A DNA stretch of 64,000 bases from Alteromonas antoniana. GTDB lineage: Bacteria; Pseudomonadota; Gammaproteobacteria; Enterobacterales; Alteromonadaceae. The position numbers were made by a program, and so were the translations under genes. Positions within the stretch are counted from its first letter, which is position 1, and each line of letters starts with the position of its first letter. The DNA is taken from NCBI RefSeq assembly GCF_019249295.1, contig NZ_JAESDH010000005.1, forward strand, positions 1 through 64,000, in the 5' to 3' direction. Positions 44,759 through 53,255 of the stretch are shown in pieces. The notes under the pieces are model-generated. The model worked only from the letters and a program-made list of their open reading frames with translations. It did no database searches and was not told where the DNA came from.

Positions 44759-46024
44759 ATGTCTGGTTTCCTAGCATGGATTGAAGAACGTATCCCTATG
44801 ATGCGCGTGGCAAATATGCACGCCATCCAGTACCCAGCTCCCCGTAACATGAACTTCTGGTACGTGTTTGGTTTTCTGGCCACAATTGTACTGGTAAACC
44901 AAATCGTAACCGGTATCTGGCTTACGATGAGCTTTGAACCTTCTTCAGCCCGGGCTTTTGCCTCGGTTGAGTACATTATGCGTGAAGTAGATTACGGATG
45001 GATTATCCGCTACATGCACAGCACCGGCGCATCGGCGTTCTTTATCGTGGTATACATGCACATGTTCCGCGGTATGATTTACGGTTCTTACCAGAAGCCT
45101 CGCGAATTATTGTGGGTTTTCGGTATGTTTATCTACCTGGCGCTGATGGCTGAAGCCTTTATGGGGTATGTACTACCCTGGGGTCAAATGTCTTATTGGG
45201 GCGCACAGGTTATCGTATCGCTGTTCGGTGCGATTCCGGTTATTGGTCCGGACCTGGTTATCTGGATCCAGGGTGACTATGTCATCTCAGGCGCTACGTT
45301 GAACCGTTTCTTCGCGCTGCACGTTATCGCGCTGCCGCTGGTTATTGTTATTCTGGTATTCCTGCACATTATTGCTCTGCACGAAGTCGGTTCAAACAAC
45401 CCGGATGGTGTGGCAATCAAACACAAGAAAGGGTCGTTACCAGAGTCTGAAAAGACGCCTTATAAAATTCATGAGTACTACACCAGTAAATATGACATCG
45501 CTGACGACGTCGTACCATTCTTCCCGCACATCGTGCTGAAAGACCTTGTGGCATTCTGTATATTCCTGTTTGGTTTTACGTACATTCTGTTCTTCGCTCC
45601 TGAAATGGGCGGTAAATTCCTTGAGCATCCAAACTTTGAGATTGCCAACCAGTTGAAGACGCCTGCGCATATCTTCCCGGTTTGGTACTTCACGCCGTTC
45701 TACGCCATCCTGAAAGCGGTTCCGGATAAGCTGATGGGTGTACTGGCAATGTTTGGAGCGATTGTAGCGCTATTTGCACTGCCATGGGTAGACCGCGGTC
45801 GAGTGAAATCATGGCGCTATCGCAGTGGTTTACACAAAGCGAACCTGATCCTGTTTGCGATTGTCTTCATCTTCCTGGGCTACTTAGGTGGTACACCACA
45901 GGAAAACTGGAAAATCATCGCATCTCAGGTAGCTACCGTGCTTTACTTCGGTTTCTTTGTCGCGTTGTTCCTGTACAGCAAGAACGAAAACACCAAACCT
46001 GTACCAGAGAGGATCCCTAAATGA
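44759..46024 (+). CDS. petB: Cytochrome b subunit of the bc1 complex
   Basis: The 421-residue polytopic protein has the eight-helix cytochrome b pattern with two heme-ligand His pairs (HSTGASAFFIVVYMHMFRG and HVIALPLVIVILVFLHIIALH in outline) and the PEW-like quinone-site region replaced by PVWYFTPFYAIL. It carries hemes bL and bH and both quinone sites. ATGA overlap with petC indicates coupling. Confidence 0.97.
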   Translation: MSGFLAWIEERIPMMRVANMHAIQYPAPRNMNFWYVFGFLATIVLVNQIVTGIWLTMSFEPSSARAFASVEYIMREVDYGWIIRYMHSTGASAFFIVVYMHMFRGMIYGSYQKPRELLWVFGMFIYLALMAEAFMGYVLPWGQMSYWGAQVIVSLFGAIPVIGPDLVIWIQGDYVISGATLNRFFALHVIALPLVIVILVFLHIIALHEVGSNNPDGVAIKHKKGSLPESEKTPYKIHEYYTSKYDIADDVVPFFPHIVLKDLVAFCIFLFGFTYILFFAPEMGGKFLEHPNFEIANQLKTPAHIFPVWYFTPFYAILKAVPDKLMGVLAMFGAIVALFALPWVDRGRVKSWRYRSGLHKANLILFAIVFIFLGYLGGTPQENWKIIASQVATVLYFGFFVALFLYSKNENTKPVPERIPK

Positions 46025-46755
46025 AAAAACTGATGTGCTTTCTGGCATTCTTTCTGCCGGGTATGGCCATGGCCGCAGGTGGCAATGTTCACCTGGATGA
46101 AGCGCCAATTGACTTAACTGACAAAGCCTCGCTTCAGCGTGGTGCCAAGTTGTTTATGAACTACTGTCTGGGTTGTCACTCAATGCAGTATCAGCGCTAT
46201 CAGCGCACGTTCAAAGACCTGGGGATCTCAGATGAGCTGGGCGAGCAGTATCTGCAGTTTACCGGTGAGAAAGTCAGTGACTACATTACCCGTGCTATGC
46301 CTGCAGAATCTGCGGCTGGCTGGTTCGGCGCAGCGCCACCGGATCTGACGCTGGTAGCCCGTGTTCGTGGCGAAGACTGGATCTATACCTACCTGCGCTC
46401 TTTTTACAAAGATGAGAGCCGTCCGTTTGGTGTGAATAACAAGGTGTTCCCGGAAGTCGGCATGCCGCATGTTTTGGAACCGCTACAGGGTATCCCACGT
46501 GAGACCACGGAAGAAGTGATGGTAGACGGTGAAATGGTAGAGCGTTACGTCGGCATTAAGTCTGACGGCACCGGCTCTATGTCTCCGGGCGAATACGATG
46601 AGGCGGTAGCCGATATCGTTAACTTCCTGGAGTATACCGGTGAACCTTCCAAACTGGACTCACACCGCATCGGTAAGTGGGTACTGGTATTTATCGTGGT
46701 GTTGTTCGTATTTGTTTACTTGCTGAAGAAAGATTACTGGCGAGAAGTGCACTAA
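46021..46755 (+). CDS. petC: Cytochrome c1 subunit of the bc1 complex
   Basis: The 244-residue protein has a signal peptide ending AMAAG, heme-binding motif CLGCH at about residue 53, the distal Met ligand probably in the SMSPGEYDEAV region (known for the family), and a C-terminal anchoring helix (VLVFIVVLFVFVYLL) followed by KKDYWREVH. It accepts electrons from the Rieske protein. A strong terminator follows. Confidence 0.96.
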   Translation: MKKLMCFLAFFLPGMAMAAGGNVHLDEAPIDLTDKASLQRGAKLFMNYCLGCHSMQYQRYQRTFKDLGISDELGEQYLQFTGEKVSDYITRAMPAESAAGWFGAAPPDLTLVARVRGEDWIYTYLRSFYKDESRPFGVNNKVFPEVGMPHVLEPLQGIPRETTEEVMVDGEMVERYVGIKSDGTGSMSPGEYDEAVADIVNFLEYTGEPSKLDSHRIGKWVLVFIVVLFVFVYLLKKDYWREVH

Positions 46756-46782
46756 ACGTCACGGTTTTTATGTATAATAGCT

Positions 46783-46807
46783 AAGGGGGCATCTCGCCCC
46801 CTTTTTT
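46783..46807 (+). terminator. Rho-independent terminator of petABC
   Basis: The 8-bp stem AAGGGGGC/GCCCCCTT with loop ATCTC, followed by a T run, lies 28 bases after petC. Confidence 0.93.
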
Positions 46808-46870
46808 AGCATTTGATAGTTAGCCCGGTCGCCTTTCCGGGTTTCGATATTTCTCGACGGAGGAAACTTA

Positions 46871-47503
46871 ATGGCCGTAGCCGCGAATAAACGTTCAATA
46901 ATGACGTTGTTCTCTGACACCATTGACATTTACAGTCATCAGGTTCGTATTGTTTTAGCAGAGAAAGGAGTGGGGGTTGAGATCAGCTACACCGATCCGA
47001 CAAACCTGCCCGAAGATCTGATTGACCTGAACCCTTACGGTACGGTTCCAACGCTGGTGGACCGAGAGCTGGTACTGTATCACTCTCATATCATCATGGA
47101 ATACCTGGATGAGCGCTTTCCTCACCCGCCACTGATGCCTGTGTATCCGGTATCTCGTGGTCAGAGTCGTCTGATGATGCACCGCATTGAGCAGGACTGG
47201 TATTCACTGGCAGAGAAAATTTTCCGTGGCGAAGGCGATGTTGATGCGGCGCGTAATGATCTACGTGAAGCGCTGCTTGCACTGGGGCCGGTATTTGCTG
47301 AAATGCCTTATTTCATGAATGAAGAGTTTAGCCTGGTAGATTGCTACCTGGCACCGCTGTTATGGCGTCTGCCGTTATTAGGCATTGAGCTTAACGGCGC
47401 AGGTGCGAAAGAAGTTCATGCATATATGAATCGTCTATTCTCACGGACGTCATTCAAAGCTTCTCTGACGGATCAGGAACGCGAGATCCATAACCCGTTA
47501 TGA
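46871..47503 (+). CDS. sspA: Stringent starvation protein A
   Basis: The 210-residue protein has a GST fold: thioredoxin-like N-terminal half (MTLFSDTIDIYSHQVRIVLAEKG) and helical C-terminal half, with the conserved surface PHPPLMPVYP motif. SspA binds RNA polymerase and alters promoter choice during starvation and acid stress; it is not a glutathione transferase in activity. It has an excellent CGGAGG ribosome site seven bases upstream and overlaps sspB by four bases. Confidence 0.96.
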   Translation: MAVAANKRSIMTLFSDTIDIYSHQVRIVLAEKGVGVEISYTDPTNLPEDLIDLNPYGTVPTLVDRELVLYHSHIIMEYLDERFPHPPLMPVYPVSRGQSRLMMHRIEQDWYSLAEKIFRGEGDVDAARNDLREALLALGPVFAEMPYFMNEEFSLVDCYLAPLLWRLPLLGIELNGAGAKEVHAYMNRLFSRTSFKASLTDQEREIHNPL

Positions 47504-47961
47504 CATCAATGACCTCTAATCAGCCGTACTTGTTGCGCGCGTTCTTTGACTGGATCGTCGATAATGAATTGACGCCTTATATTGTCGTAGACGCCAACAA
47601 CGAGTTGGTGGAGGTGCCACAGGAGTTTGTCAAAGATGGGCAGATTGTTCTGAATATCTCTCCATCAGCCTGTGTGAACTTTTACCTGGATACGGATGGC
47701 TTGTCATTCCAGGCGCGTTTCGGTGGGCAACCCCGCCGAATTAGCATGCCCTGTCAGGCTGTGATGGCAATTTACGCCCGCGAGAATGGCGCAGGCACGG
47801 TGTTTGCCACGGAAGATGAAATGGTACCCACCGCTGAACCACAGTCCGATCAAAGTCAGGATACCTCAGCACCGAAAGCGGTAGACGAAAAAACGGATAA
47901 GCAGGCAGATGCGCCTGTTCCTCCTAAAAAAGGCAAACCTTCGCTGAAGGTCATCAAATAA
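47500..47961 (+). CDS. sspB: ClpXP specificity adaptor SspB
   Basis: The 153-residue protein has a conserved N-terminal substrate-binding domain (YLLRAFFDWIVDNELTPYIVVD.. in outline, 9-110), a flexible acidic/proline linker and a C-terminal ClpX-binding tail (GKPSLKVIK). It delivers ssrA-tagged peptides to ClpXP. It follows sspA with ATGA overlap and is closed by a bidirectional terminator shared with mgtE. Confidence 0.96.
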   Translation: MTSMTSNQPYLLRAFFDWIVDNELTPYIVVDANNELVEVPQEFVKDGQIVLNISPSACVNFYLDTDGLSFQARFGGQPRRISMPCQAVMAIYARENGAGTVFATEDEMVPTAEPQSDQSQDTSAPKAVDEKTDKQADAPVPPKKGKPSLKVIK

Positions 47962-47990
47962 AAAAAGTCCGGCATGCCGGACTTTTTTTT
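47960..47990. terminator. Bidirectional rho-independent terminator between sspB and mgtE
   Basis: A perfect 14-bp stem (47960-47973 with 47976-47989) with core AGTCCGGC/GCCGGACT is flanked by A and T runs on both sides, so it works for both convergent genes. Confidence 0.95.
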
Positions 47991-48000
47991 GCCTTGATGC

Positions 48001-49359
48001 TTACATAAGAAACAGTGTCGCTGTGCCCAGAAAGGCGAAAATACCCACCACATCAGTGATGGTTGTCAGGATCACGCTACCCGCCAGTGCGGGGTCTATC
48101 TTCAGCTTTTTCATAATGATTGGCAGCGTTGCGCCAGACAGCGCAGCGGCAATCATGTTTACGAGCATGGCAAAGGCAATGATAACACCCAGCATCGCAT
48201 CCTGTTTCCACAGGGCGATGACTGACGCAATCAACACTGCCCAGATGATCCCGTTAAAAAAGCCGACAGCCAGTTCTTTGCTTATCAGCCAGCGGGAGTT
48301 ACTGGCATTTACGTGCCCCAGCGCCATACCGCGAATAACCAGCGTCAGTGTCTGATTACCGGCGACGCCGCCCATACTGGGCACGATGGTATTTAAAATA
48401 GCTAACACTGCCAGTTGGCTTAGTGTCGCCTCAAACAAGTCACTGACAGCAGCGGCCAATAAGGCGGTGACCAGGTTAACGCCAAGCCAGACTGAGCGGC
48501 GCTTGGTACTTTGTAATACCGGCGCGAAGGTATCTTCTTCGTCATCCAGACCGGCCATACTCATCATCGAGTGCTCGGCATCCTCGCGGATAATATCCAC
48601 AACGTCATCAATCGTAATACGACCGACAAGACGATGTTTCTCGTCAACGACCGGTGCCGACAACCAGTTGTAACGCTCGAACAGACTGGCGACCTCATCG
48701 TCCGGCATATTAACCGGAATGGCTTCAGCCTCCTCGTCCATCACATCACCGACTTTATCATCAGGATCGGCAGTAAGCAGGCGGGCGACAGGGACAATGC
48801 CAACGAGGTTATCAGTGCGGTTTACCACATAGAATGTGTCCGTATTCTCGGGCAAATCGCCCTTCAGGCGAATATATCTCAATACGACATCTACGGTGAC
48901 ATCGGGTCGCAATGTAATGGTGTCGGTGTTCATAATGAACCCGGCAGTTTCCTCACCGTAGGATAGAGCTTGCTCAGCGCGGAGTCGGTCCTGTGCATCC
49001 ATTGACTGCAGGATATCCTGCAGGACTTCATCCGGCAGACTACTAAGCGTTTCTGCCAGATCGTCGGTGTCCATTTCTTCGAGGGCATCGACCACATTGG
49101 CCGGCACCATTTTGGTTATGATGCCGTTACGTACTTCTTCTGAAAGCTCTTCGAGAATATCGCCGTGAATGTCAGCGTCTATAAGATCCCATAGCTCATC
49201 ACGGGTCTTGGTAGGACTGGACTCAAGAATGAGGGCAACATCAGAAGGGGGCAATTCGTGTAACAGCTTACGAACCGAGACAAAGCGCCCTGTAGAGAGT
49301 GCCGCGTTGAGCTGTCGCAGCTGACTTTGAGCATATTTTGATTCGACTGCTTCTGCCAC
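48001..49359 (-). CDS. mgtE: Magnesium transporter MgtE
   Basis: The 452-residue transporter has an N-terminal helical domain of MgtE repeats (about 15-130), two CBS domains (about 135-260), a connecting helix and five C-terminal transmembrane helices with the selectivity region VPSMGGVAGNQ and the pore motif. It is a Mg2+-gated magnesium channel. The start is GTG 49359, with GGAG eight bases upstream. No M-box-like leader is visible in the 148 bases before it. Confidence 0.95.
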   Translation of the reverse strand: MAEAVESKYAQSQLRQLNAALSTGRFVSVRKLLHELPPSDVALILESSPTKTRDELWDLIDADIHGDILEELSEEVRNGIITKMVPANVVDALEEMDTDDLAETLSSLPDEVLQDILQSMDAQDRLRAEQALSYGEETAGFIMNTDTITLRPDVTVDVVLRYIRLKGDLPENTDTFYVVNRTDNLVGIVPVARLLTADPDDKVGDVMDEEAEAIPVNMPDDEVASLFERYNWLSAPVVDEKHRLVGRITIDDVVDIIREDAEHSMMSMAGLDDEEDTFAPVLQSTKRRSVWLGVNLVTALLAAAVSDLFEATLSQLAVLAILNTIVPSMGGVAGNQTLTLVIRGMALGHVNASNSRWLISKELAVGFFNGIIWAVLIASVIALWKQDAMLGVIIAFAMLVNMIAAALSGATLPIIMKKLKIDPALAGSVILTTITDVVGIFAFLGTATLFLM

Positions 49360-49507
49360 TGTCTGCTCCGCCTAACTGACTGATTATTAATATGCTATAG
49401 GATATCGCACAACGCCTGAGGCTGTCATGGTAATTCACAGACAGGCGCGCTTTTTGTCATGCCTTCAAACTTAACGTGGTAGACAATCTGAGGACTGTCT
49501 CACACTT

Positions 49508-50257
49508 TCATTCAGGGGCAGGTGGCGGTCGGCGCATGTTCTCAAATAAGGAGGGCTCCCACGGGCGCATCGCCATCAATAACCCCATATGCTTGCGCTC
49601 AGTGACTGGTAAACTCCGGTCTTCTTCATTTAACTGGGCAGCTTCGTGCGTGATCTGATCAAGTCGCCGTTGAATGATGTCTATCGAGGTAGGGGAGTAC
49701 CGTCCTCGTAAATAAAAGCGAAATGTCCATGGCTCGTTTTTCTTCGGAGCCATGAACTTTACCATGACTTCCTGCTCCATAAACCGCTCCAGCGGCCCGC
49801 CGGGGATCCAGCGAAAGTCCTGCGCGATCAATAAGCGGTAACGATTATCGGGAAGCAGCTCAATGAGTTTGAGACGGTCAAGTCGGGCAAGCAACTGAAT
49901 GGCCTCAGTTTCGGAAATCGCATAATACCCAATGATGTCTTTAAACGACCATCCATCACGCACACAAACAGCTGCCAGCAACAACCTTGGATCGTCGAGT
50001 AATGTATTCTCCTGCTCTACGGTAAGCTGAGACAGTCGCTGACGCTGCTTTTCAACAGTGGCGAACAAATCGCTGAGTGTCATTGCCAGCAACTGGCAAA
50101 TTGCCTCAAGGCGCTCAAGCGAAAAGCGCTGTTGTGCAAAACTTCGTTTTACACTGGCTTCGCTGATGCTTAGTTGCTCTGCAACCTGTTTATAGGTGAG
50201 GTTATGCTCTCTCAGGCATTGCTTAAGGACACGGGTTAATTGGGTTATCTGACTCAT
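49508..50257 (-). CDS. XRE-family helix-turn-helix transcriptional regulator
   Basis: The 249-residue protein has an N-terminal Cro/CI-type HTH (about 10-65, TYKQVAEQLSISEASVKRSFA with the second helix SEASVKRS) and a longer C-terminal part containing a second helix-turn-helix-like segment (FKDIIGYYAISETEAIQLLARL, given in outline, near 103-125) and a final effector-type region. It is divergent from the three-gene module at 50.4-52 kb and is probably its regulator; an imperfect inverted repeat lies between them. The inducing signal is unknown. Confidence 0.85.
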   Translation of the reverse strand: MSQITQLTRVLKQCLREHNLTYKQVAEQLSISEASVKRSFAQQRFSLERLEAICQLLAMTLSDLFATVEKQRQRLSQLTVEQENTLLDDPRLLLAAVCVRDGWSFKDIIGYYAISETEAIQLLARLDRLKLIELLPDNRYRLLIAQDFRWIPGGPLERFMEQEVMVKFMAPKKNEPWTFRFYLRGRYSPTSIDIIQRRLDQITHEAAQLNEEDRSLPVTERKHMGLLMAMRPWEPSLFENMRRPPPAPE

Positions 50258-50268
50258 AAGTATTAAAA

Positions 50269-50289
50269 AATGATACCAATGGGGTCATT
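50269..50289. promoter_or_regulatory. Imperfect inverted repeat, candidate operator of the XRE regulator
   Basis: AATGATACC (50269-50277) and GGGGTCATT (50281-50289) match as inverted arms at seven of nine positions around a 3-bp centre. It lies 12 bases upstream of the regulator gene and about 105 bases upstream of the divergent gene, where an autoregulatory operator would be expected. Confidence 0.4.
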
Positions 50290-50393
50290 ATAGTCGACAT
50301 TTTATATAAAGGTTTATTTATTTGTTCCTTGCCCGTAGCGTAGAGCGTGTTGAACGGCATGAGCCGCTCACCATTCTCAAAGGAGAGAGGAAA

Positions 50394-50711
50394 ATGAAAG
50401 CACGTTATATGGTTTTAGCTGCCTTACTGGCAAGCGGATATGTTCAGGCTGATGATTCTGTAGGACACAGTGCTAAAGGTTCAAAGCACAGCGCTATTGC
50501 GGCCTCACAAGGCGCGGCGGTTTCAGTCGCGGTAGGAAGTGCGGTCATTGCCGCCCCGGTGGTGTTAAGCGCAGCGGCGGTATCGGCTGCACATGATGCA
50601 TCACACAAGCATGATGCACCGGAAACGCTGATTATCACCGACACTGTCATTACGGTCGACGCAGCGCCAGATATTGCCATTACTCATCGTCAAACCGACG
50701 ATAAGGAGTAA
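50394..50711 (+). CDS. Small exported Ser/Ala/His-rich protein
   Basis: The 105-residue protein has a signal peptide (cleavage near YVQA-DD), a Ser/His/Ala-rich section (SVGHSAKGSKHSAIAASQG), a hydrophobic Ala/Val stretch (about 44-68), a His-rich turn (HDASHKHDAP) and a C-terminal strand-like tail with TDTVITVDAAPD. ATG 50394 with GGAGAGAGG upstream is used. It is immediately followed by the DUF2145 gene. From memory, small proteins of this composition recur beside DUF2145 genes; this needs checking. Function unknown; it might be a substrate or partner of the DUF2145 protein. Confidence 0.75.
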   Translation: MKARYMVLAALLASGYVQADDSVGHSAKGSKHSAIAASQGAAVSVAVGSAVIAAPVVLSAAAVSAAHDASHKHDAPETLIITDTVITVDAAPDIAITHRQTDDKE

Positions 50712-51527
50712 ATGATGCGTAGGTTACTCGCGGTATTACTTATTTTATTGTCAGCCCGGTACGCGCAGGCGGGAAGCCAGGCGGCCCAATCGCCGGTTTT
50801 TAGTCCCGATGCGATTGCCAGTTTCTCCAAGCAGGTGGAAAAAGATCTGGCAGCGCAAGGCGCAAGAGTCGCAATCCTGGCGAGGCAGGGGCGAGCGCAG
50901 AAAGAGTTGCCGCAGGGAATAAGCTTCACGCATACGGCCATTGCTATTTATTCAGATATCACGCTGGATGATGGCAGTACCGCGAGAGGCTATGCCATTC
51001 ACAACCTTTATCAAACGCCTGATAACCTGGATGTCAGCGAACTGGTGACCGACTATCCGGTAGACTTTTTCTGGGGGGCGCACGCCCTGAAGGCCGGCAT
51101 TATTATTCCTACTCCAGAGCTGCAACTGGCGATACTGAAGATATTTCAGGATAACCAGGTAGCGGGTTTACACAATCCTGCGTATTCGGTCATTGCTAAC
51201 CCCTTTAATTCTGCCTACCAGAACTGCACGGAATATACGTTGGATATTATTAACGCTGCTGTCTACGGCACTACCGACAAAGCGCGACTGAAAGCCAATG
51301 CAAAAGCGTATTTTTCACCTGAAAAAGTTCGCTTGAGCCGCTTCAAACTGACGCTTGGCGAGATATTTTCTGATGGCGTTAGTGTGTCAGATCATGGTCG
51401 CACGGTCAGAACAACCACCTTCACAACCATTGGCAATTACCTGAATCAGTATGGTTTAGCGGACGCTGTTTACACACTGGACGCTTCAGGTCAGAAAGCC
51501 CGTTTAACACCAGTATTAAAAGGATAA
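50712..51527 (+). CDS. Exported DUF2145 family protein, probable papain-like fold
   Basis: The 271-residue protein has a signal peptide ending YAQA (residue 20), and the DUF2145 pattern: ARVAILARQGR, SFTHTAIAIY with His74, AIHNLYQ, LHNPAYSVIANPFNSAYQNCTEYTLD with Cys172 and Glu174. A His before a late Cys followed by E is the arrangement of permuted NlpC/P60 (YiiX-type) hydrolases, so an amidase or thiol hydrolase in the periplasm is plausible but unproved. It starts directly after the stop of the small exported protein (AAGGAG), and a six-base gap follows before the YiaAB gene. Confidence 0.8.
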   Translation: MMRRLLAVLLILLSARYAQAGSQAAQSPVFSPDAIASFSKQVEKDLAAQGARVAILARQGRAQKELPQGISFTHTAIAIYSDITLDDGSTARGYAIHNLYQTPDNLDVSELVTDYPVDFFWGAHALKAGIIIPTPELQLAILKIFQDNQVAGLHNPAYSVIANPFNSAYQNCTEYTLDIINAAVYGTTDKARLKANAKAYFSPEKVRLSRFKLTLGEIFSDGVSVSDHGRTVRTTTFTTIGNYLNQYGLADAVYTLDASGQKARLTPVLKG

Positions 51528-51532
51528 AGATT

Positions 51533-51973
51533 ATGTCAAAGCCAACTAAAGCGTTTCGTATTGCTGCTATTGGTGCGCTTCTTGTGGGAGCCGGCGCTTA
51601 CTGTATCGGGCTGTTAAATGCGGCTATGCCACTTAATGAGAAAGGGTACTATTTTGCTGTATTGCTGATGGCATTGTTTTCGGCGGTATCTCTGCAAAAA
51701 ACGTTCAGGGACAAAATGGAAGGAATAAAAACCACTGCCATCTACCTGATGCTTTGCTGGATAGCTACCGGTGCGTCGGTTGTCTTACTGTGTGTAGGAC
51801 TGTTTAATGCGGACTTGTTGTTAAGCGAAATGGGCTTCTTCGGGATGGCATTTACACTAAGTTTGTTCTCTGCTGTTACGGTGCAGAAAAATGTCCGAGA
51901 CTGTGCTGTTGTTAACCGGGATGCTGATGATGAACCTGAAATAACATCCCCTGATGCCACTCAACCTGAGTAA
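51533..51973 (+). CDS. YiaA/YiaB-family inner membrane protein
   Basis: The 146-residue protein has four transmembrane helices in two similar halves (about 10-30, 40-57, 69-90 and 100-117). Each half ends in a FSAV(S/T)(L/V)QK repeat (ALFSAVSLQKTFRD and SLFSAVTVQKNVRD), the mark of the YiaAB two-helix family, and a polar C-terminal tail follows. The family has no known biochemical function. It is the last gene of the module that starts with the small exported protein, and a terminator follows its stop. Confidence 0.85.
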   Translation: MSKPTKAFRIAAIGALLVGAGAYCIGLLNAAMPLNEKGYYFAVLLMALFSAVSLQKTFRDKMEGIKTTAIYLMLCWIATGASVVLLCVGLFNADLLLSEMGFFGMAFTLSLFSAVTVQKNVRDCAVVNRDADDEPEITSPDATQPE

Positions 51974-52002
51974 AGCCGGACGTGTCAAACGTTAATAAAA
52001 AC

Positions 52003-52026
52003 GCCCCGTATCATCGGGGCTTTTTT
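52003..52026 (+). terminator. Rho-independent terminator of the DUF2145 module
   Basis: Stem GCCCCG/CGGGGC (52003-52008 with 52015-52020), loop TATCAT, then six T residues, 30 bases after the YiaAB gene. Confidence 0.9.
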
Positions 52027-52137
52027 ATGCTTGTGAGCGGTACTCAGTTCGCTTAAGCCCGCTAAAGCCTCACTAAACGTTGCAACGGCAGAGTAAGCCC
52101 ATGACGGGTATTATTGCGGTGTGCAGCAGTAAGCGAA

Positions 52138-52410
52138 CTATTCTTCTTCGTTAAACTTCCCGTCGATTAATGAGGCAATAGCATGCAACGCTTCTTCTGC
52201 ATCTTCTCCGTCACTAATGATCTCAACCTGCTCACCCTGATGACTTTCTAACATCATCAGGCCTAGCACGCTGTTTGCGTCCGCTTCTTTATCACCTTTC
52301 AACAGTGTCACTGTTGCATCAAATTTATTGGCTACCTGCACCAGTTGTGTGGCTGCTCTGGCGTGCAATCCGAGCTTATTAACGATGGTAACGGTTTTGC
52401 TGGCGCGCAT
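52138..52410 (-). CDS. ptsO: Nitrogen-PTS phosphocarrier NPr
   Basis: The 90-residue HPr-fold protein has the phosphorylated His16 in GLHARAATQLVQ and the serine-region NSVLGLMMLES. As the last gene of rpoN-hpf-ptsN-rapZ, it is NPr rather than sugar HPr; it passes phosphate from PtsP to PtsN (EIIA-Ntr). Its start overlaps the rapZ stop by one base (TAATG). Confidence 0.95.
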   Translation of the reverse strand: MRASKTVTIVNKLGLHARAATQLVQVANKFDATVTLLKGDKEADANSVLGLMMLESHQGEQVEIISDGEDAEEALHAIASLIDGKFNEEE

Positions 52411-53255
52411 TACTGATTTAACTCCCGGTGACGAATCTGTACATCAGGATGCATATCACTGAAGGTTCTGGCCAGTGTTTCTGCGACAAACACTGAACGA
52501 TGTTGCCCGCCCGTACACCCAATCGCAATGGTGACATAGCTGCGGTTATTACGCTCAAGGTGCGGTAGCCAGGTCGTGATCAGGTTCTGGATTTGCCAGA
52601 TGAATTTGGTAACTAACGGTTGAGAGCCGAGGAAATTCTGTACTGGTGCATCCAGCCCGGTAAGGTGCTTTAAATCCGGCTCCCAGTGTGGATTTGGCAG
52701 GAAGCGACCGTCAAACACATAATCTGCATCCTTCGGAATACCATGTTTAAAGCCAAAGGATTCAAAAACCAGCACCAGCCGCGAGCTTTTTTTACCCAGA
52801 ATACGTTCACGGATAAGCTCTGCCAGCTGATGGATAGATAACTGGTCAGTATCGATATACAAATCGGCACGCTCAACGATAGGCGCGAGCAAGTCAGATT
52901 CTGCTTTGATCGCCTCCGACAGCGACTTATTGAGTTTCGCCAGCGGGTGTAATCGGCGCGTTTCACTGAAGCGCTTCACTAGCACATCGTCGCTGGCATC
53001 AATGTAGACAATTGTCATTGACCATGACGATGGCAGGTAGTCGAGAATTTCGACTAAATCTGCCGGGTTTTTTGGCAGGTTTCGTACATCAATACTGACG
53101 GCGACCTGTTCATACTCATCGACGACAGTATGTGTCAGCGTGGGTAGCAGGTTAACCGGAATATTGTCGACGCAATAATAGCCAAGATCTTCCAGTGCGC
53201 GCAGGGCGACGGATTTGCCTGAGCCGGAACGGCCACTAATGATGATAAGCTTCAA
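52410..53255 (-). CDS. rapZ: RNase adapter protein RapZ
   Basis: The 281-residue protein has a Walker A motif GRSGSGKS at residues 7-14 and a C-terminal domain with GCTGGQHRSVFVAE. In E. coli it guides RNase E to the sRNA GlmZ and so controls glmS. The start is TTG at 53255 with a strong AGGGAGAGG four to five bases upstream, an unusual codon choice. No GlmZ-like RNA is visible in the window. Confidence 0.95.
   Translation of the reverse strand: MKLIIISGRSGSGKSVALRALEDLGYYCVDNIPVNLLPTLTHTVVDEYEQVAVSIDVRNLPKNPADLVEILDYLPSSWSMTIVYIDASDDVLVKRFSETRRLHPLAKLNKSLSEAIKAESDLLAPIVERADLYIDTDQLSIHQLAELIRERILGKKSSRLVLVFESFGFKHGIPKDADYVFDGRFLPNPHWEPDLKHLTGLDAPVQNFLGSQPLVTKFIWQIQNLITTWLPHLERNNRSYVTIAIGCTGGQHRSVFVAETLARTFSDMHPDVQIRHRELNQ

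Noticed and set aside
46773-46778. TATAAT upstream of sspA
   Set aside because: It lies before the petABC terminator, so transcription from it would start in the hairpin; no -35 at the right distance.
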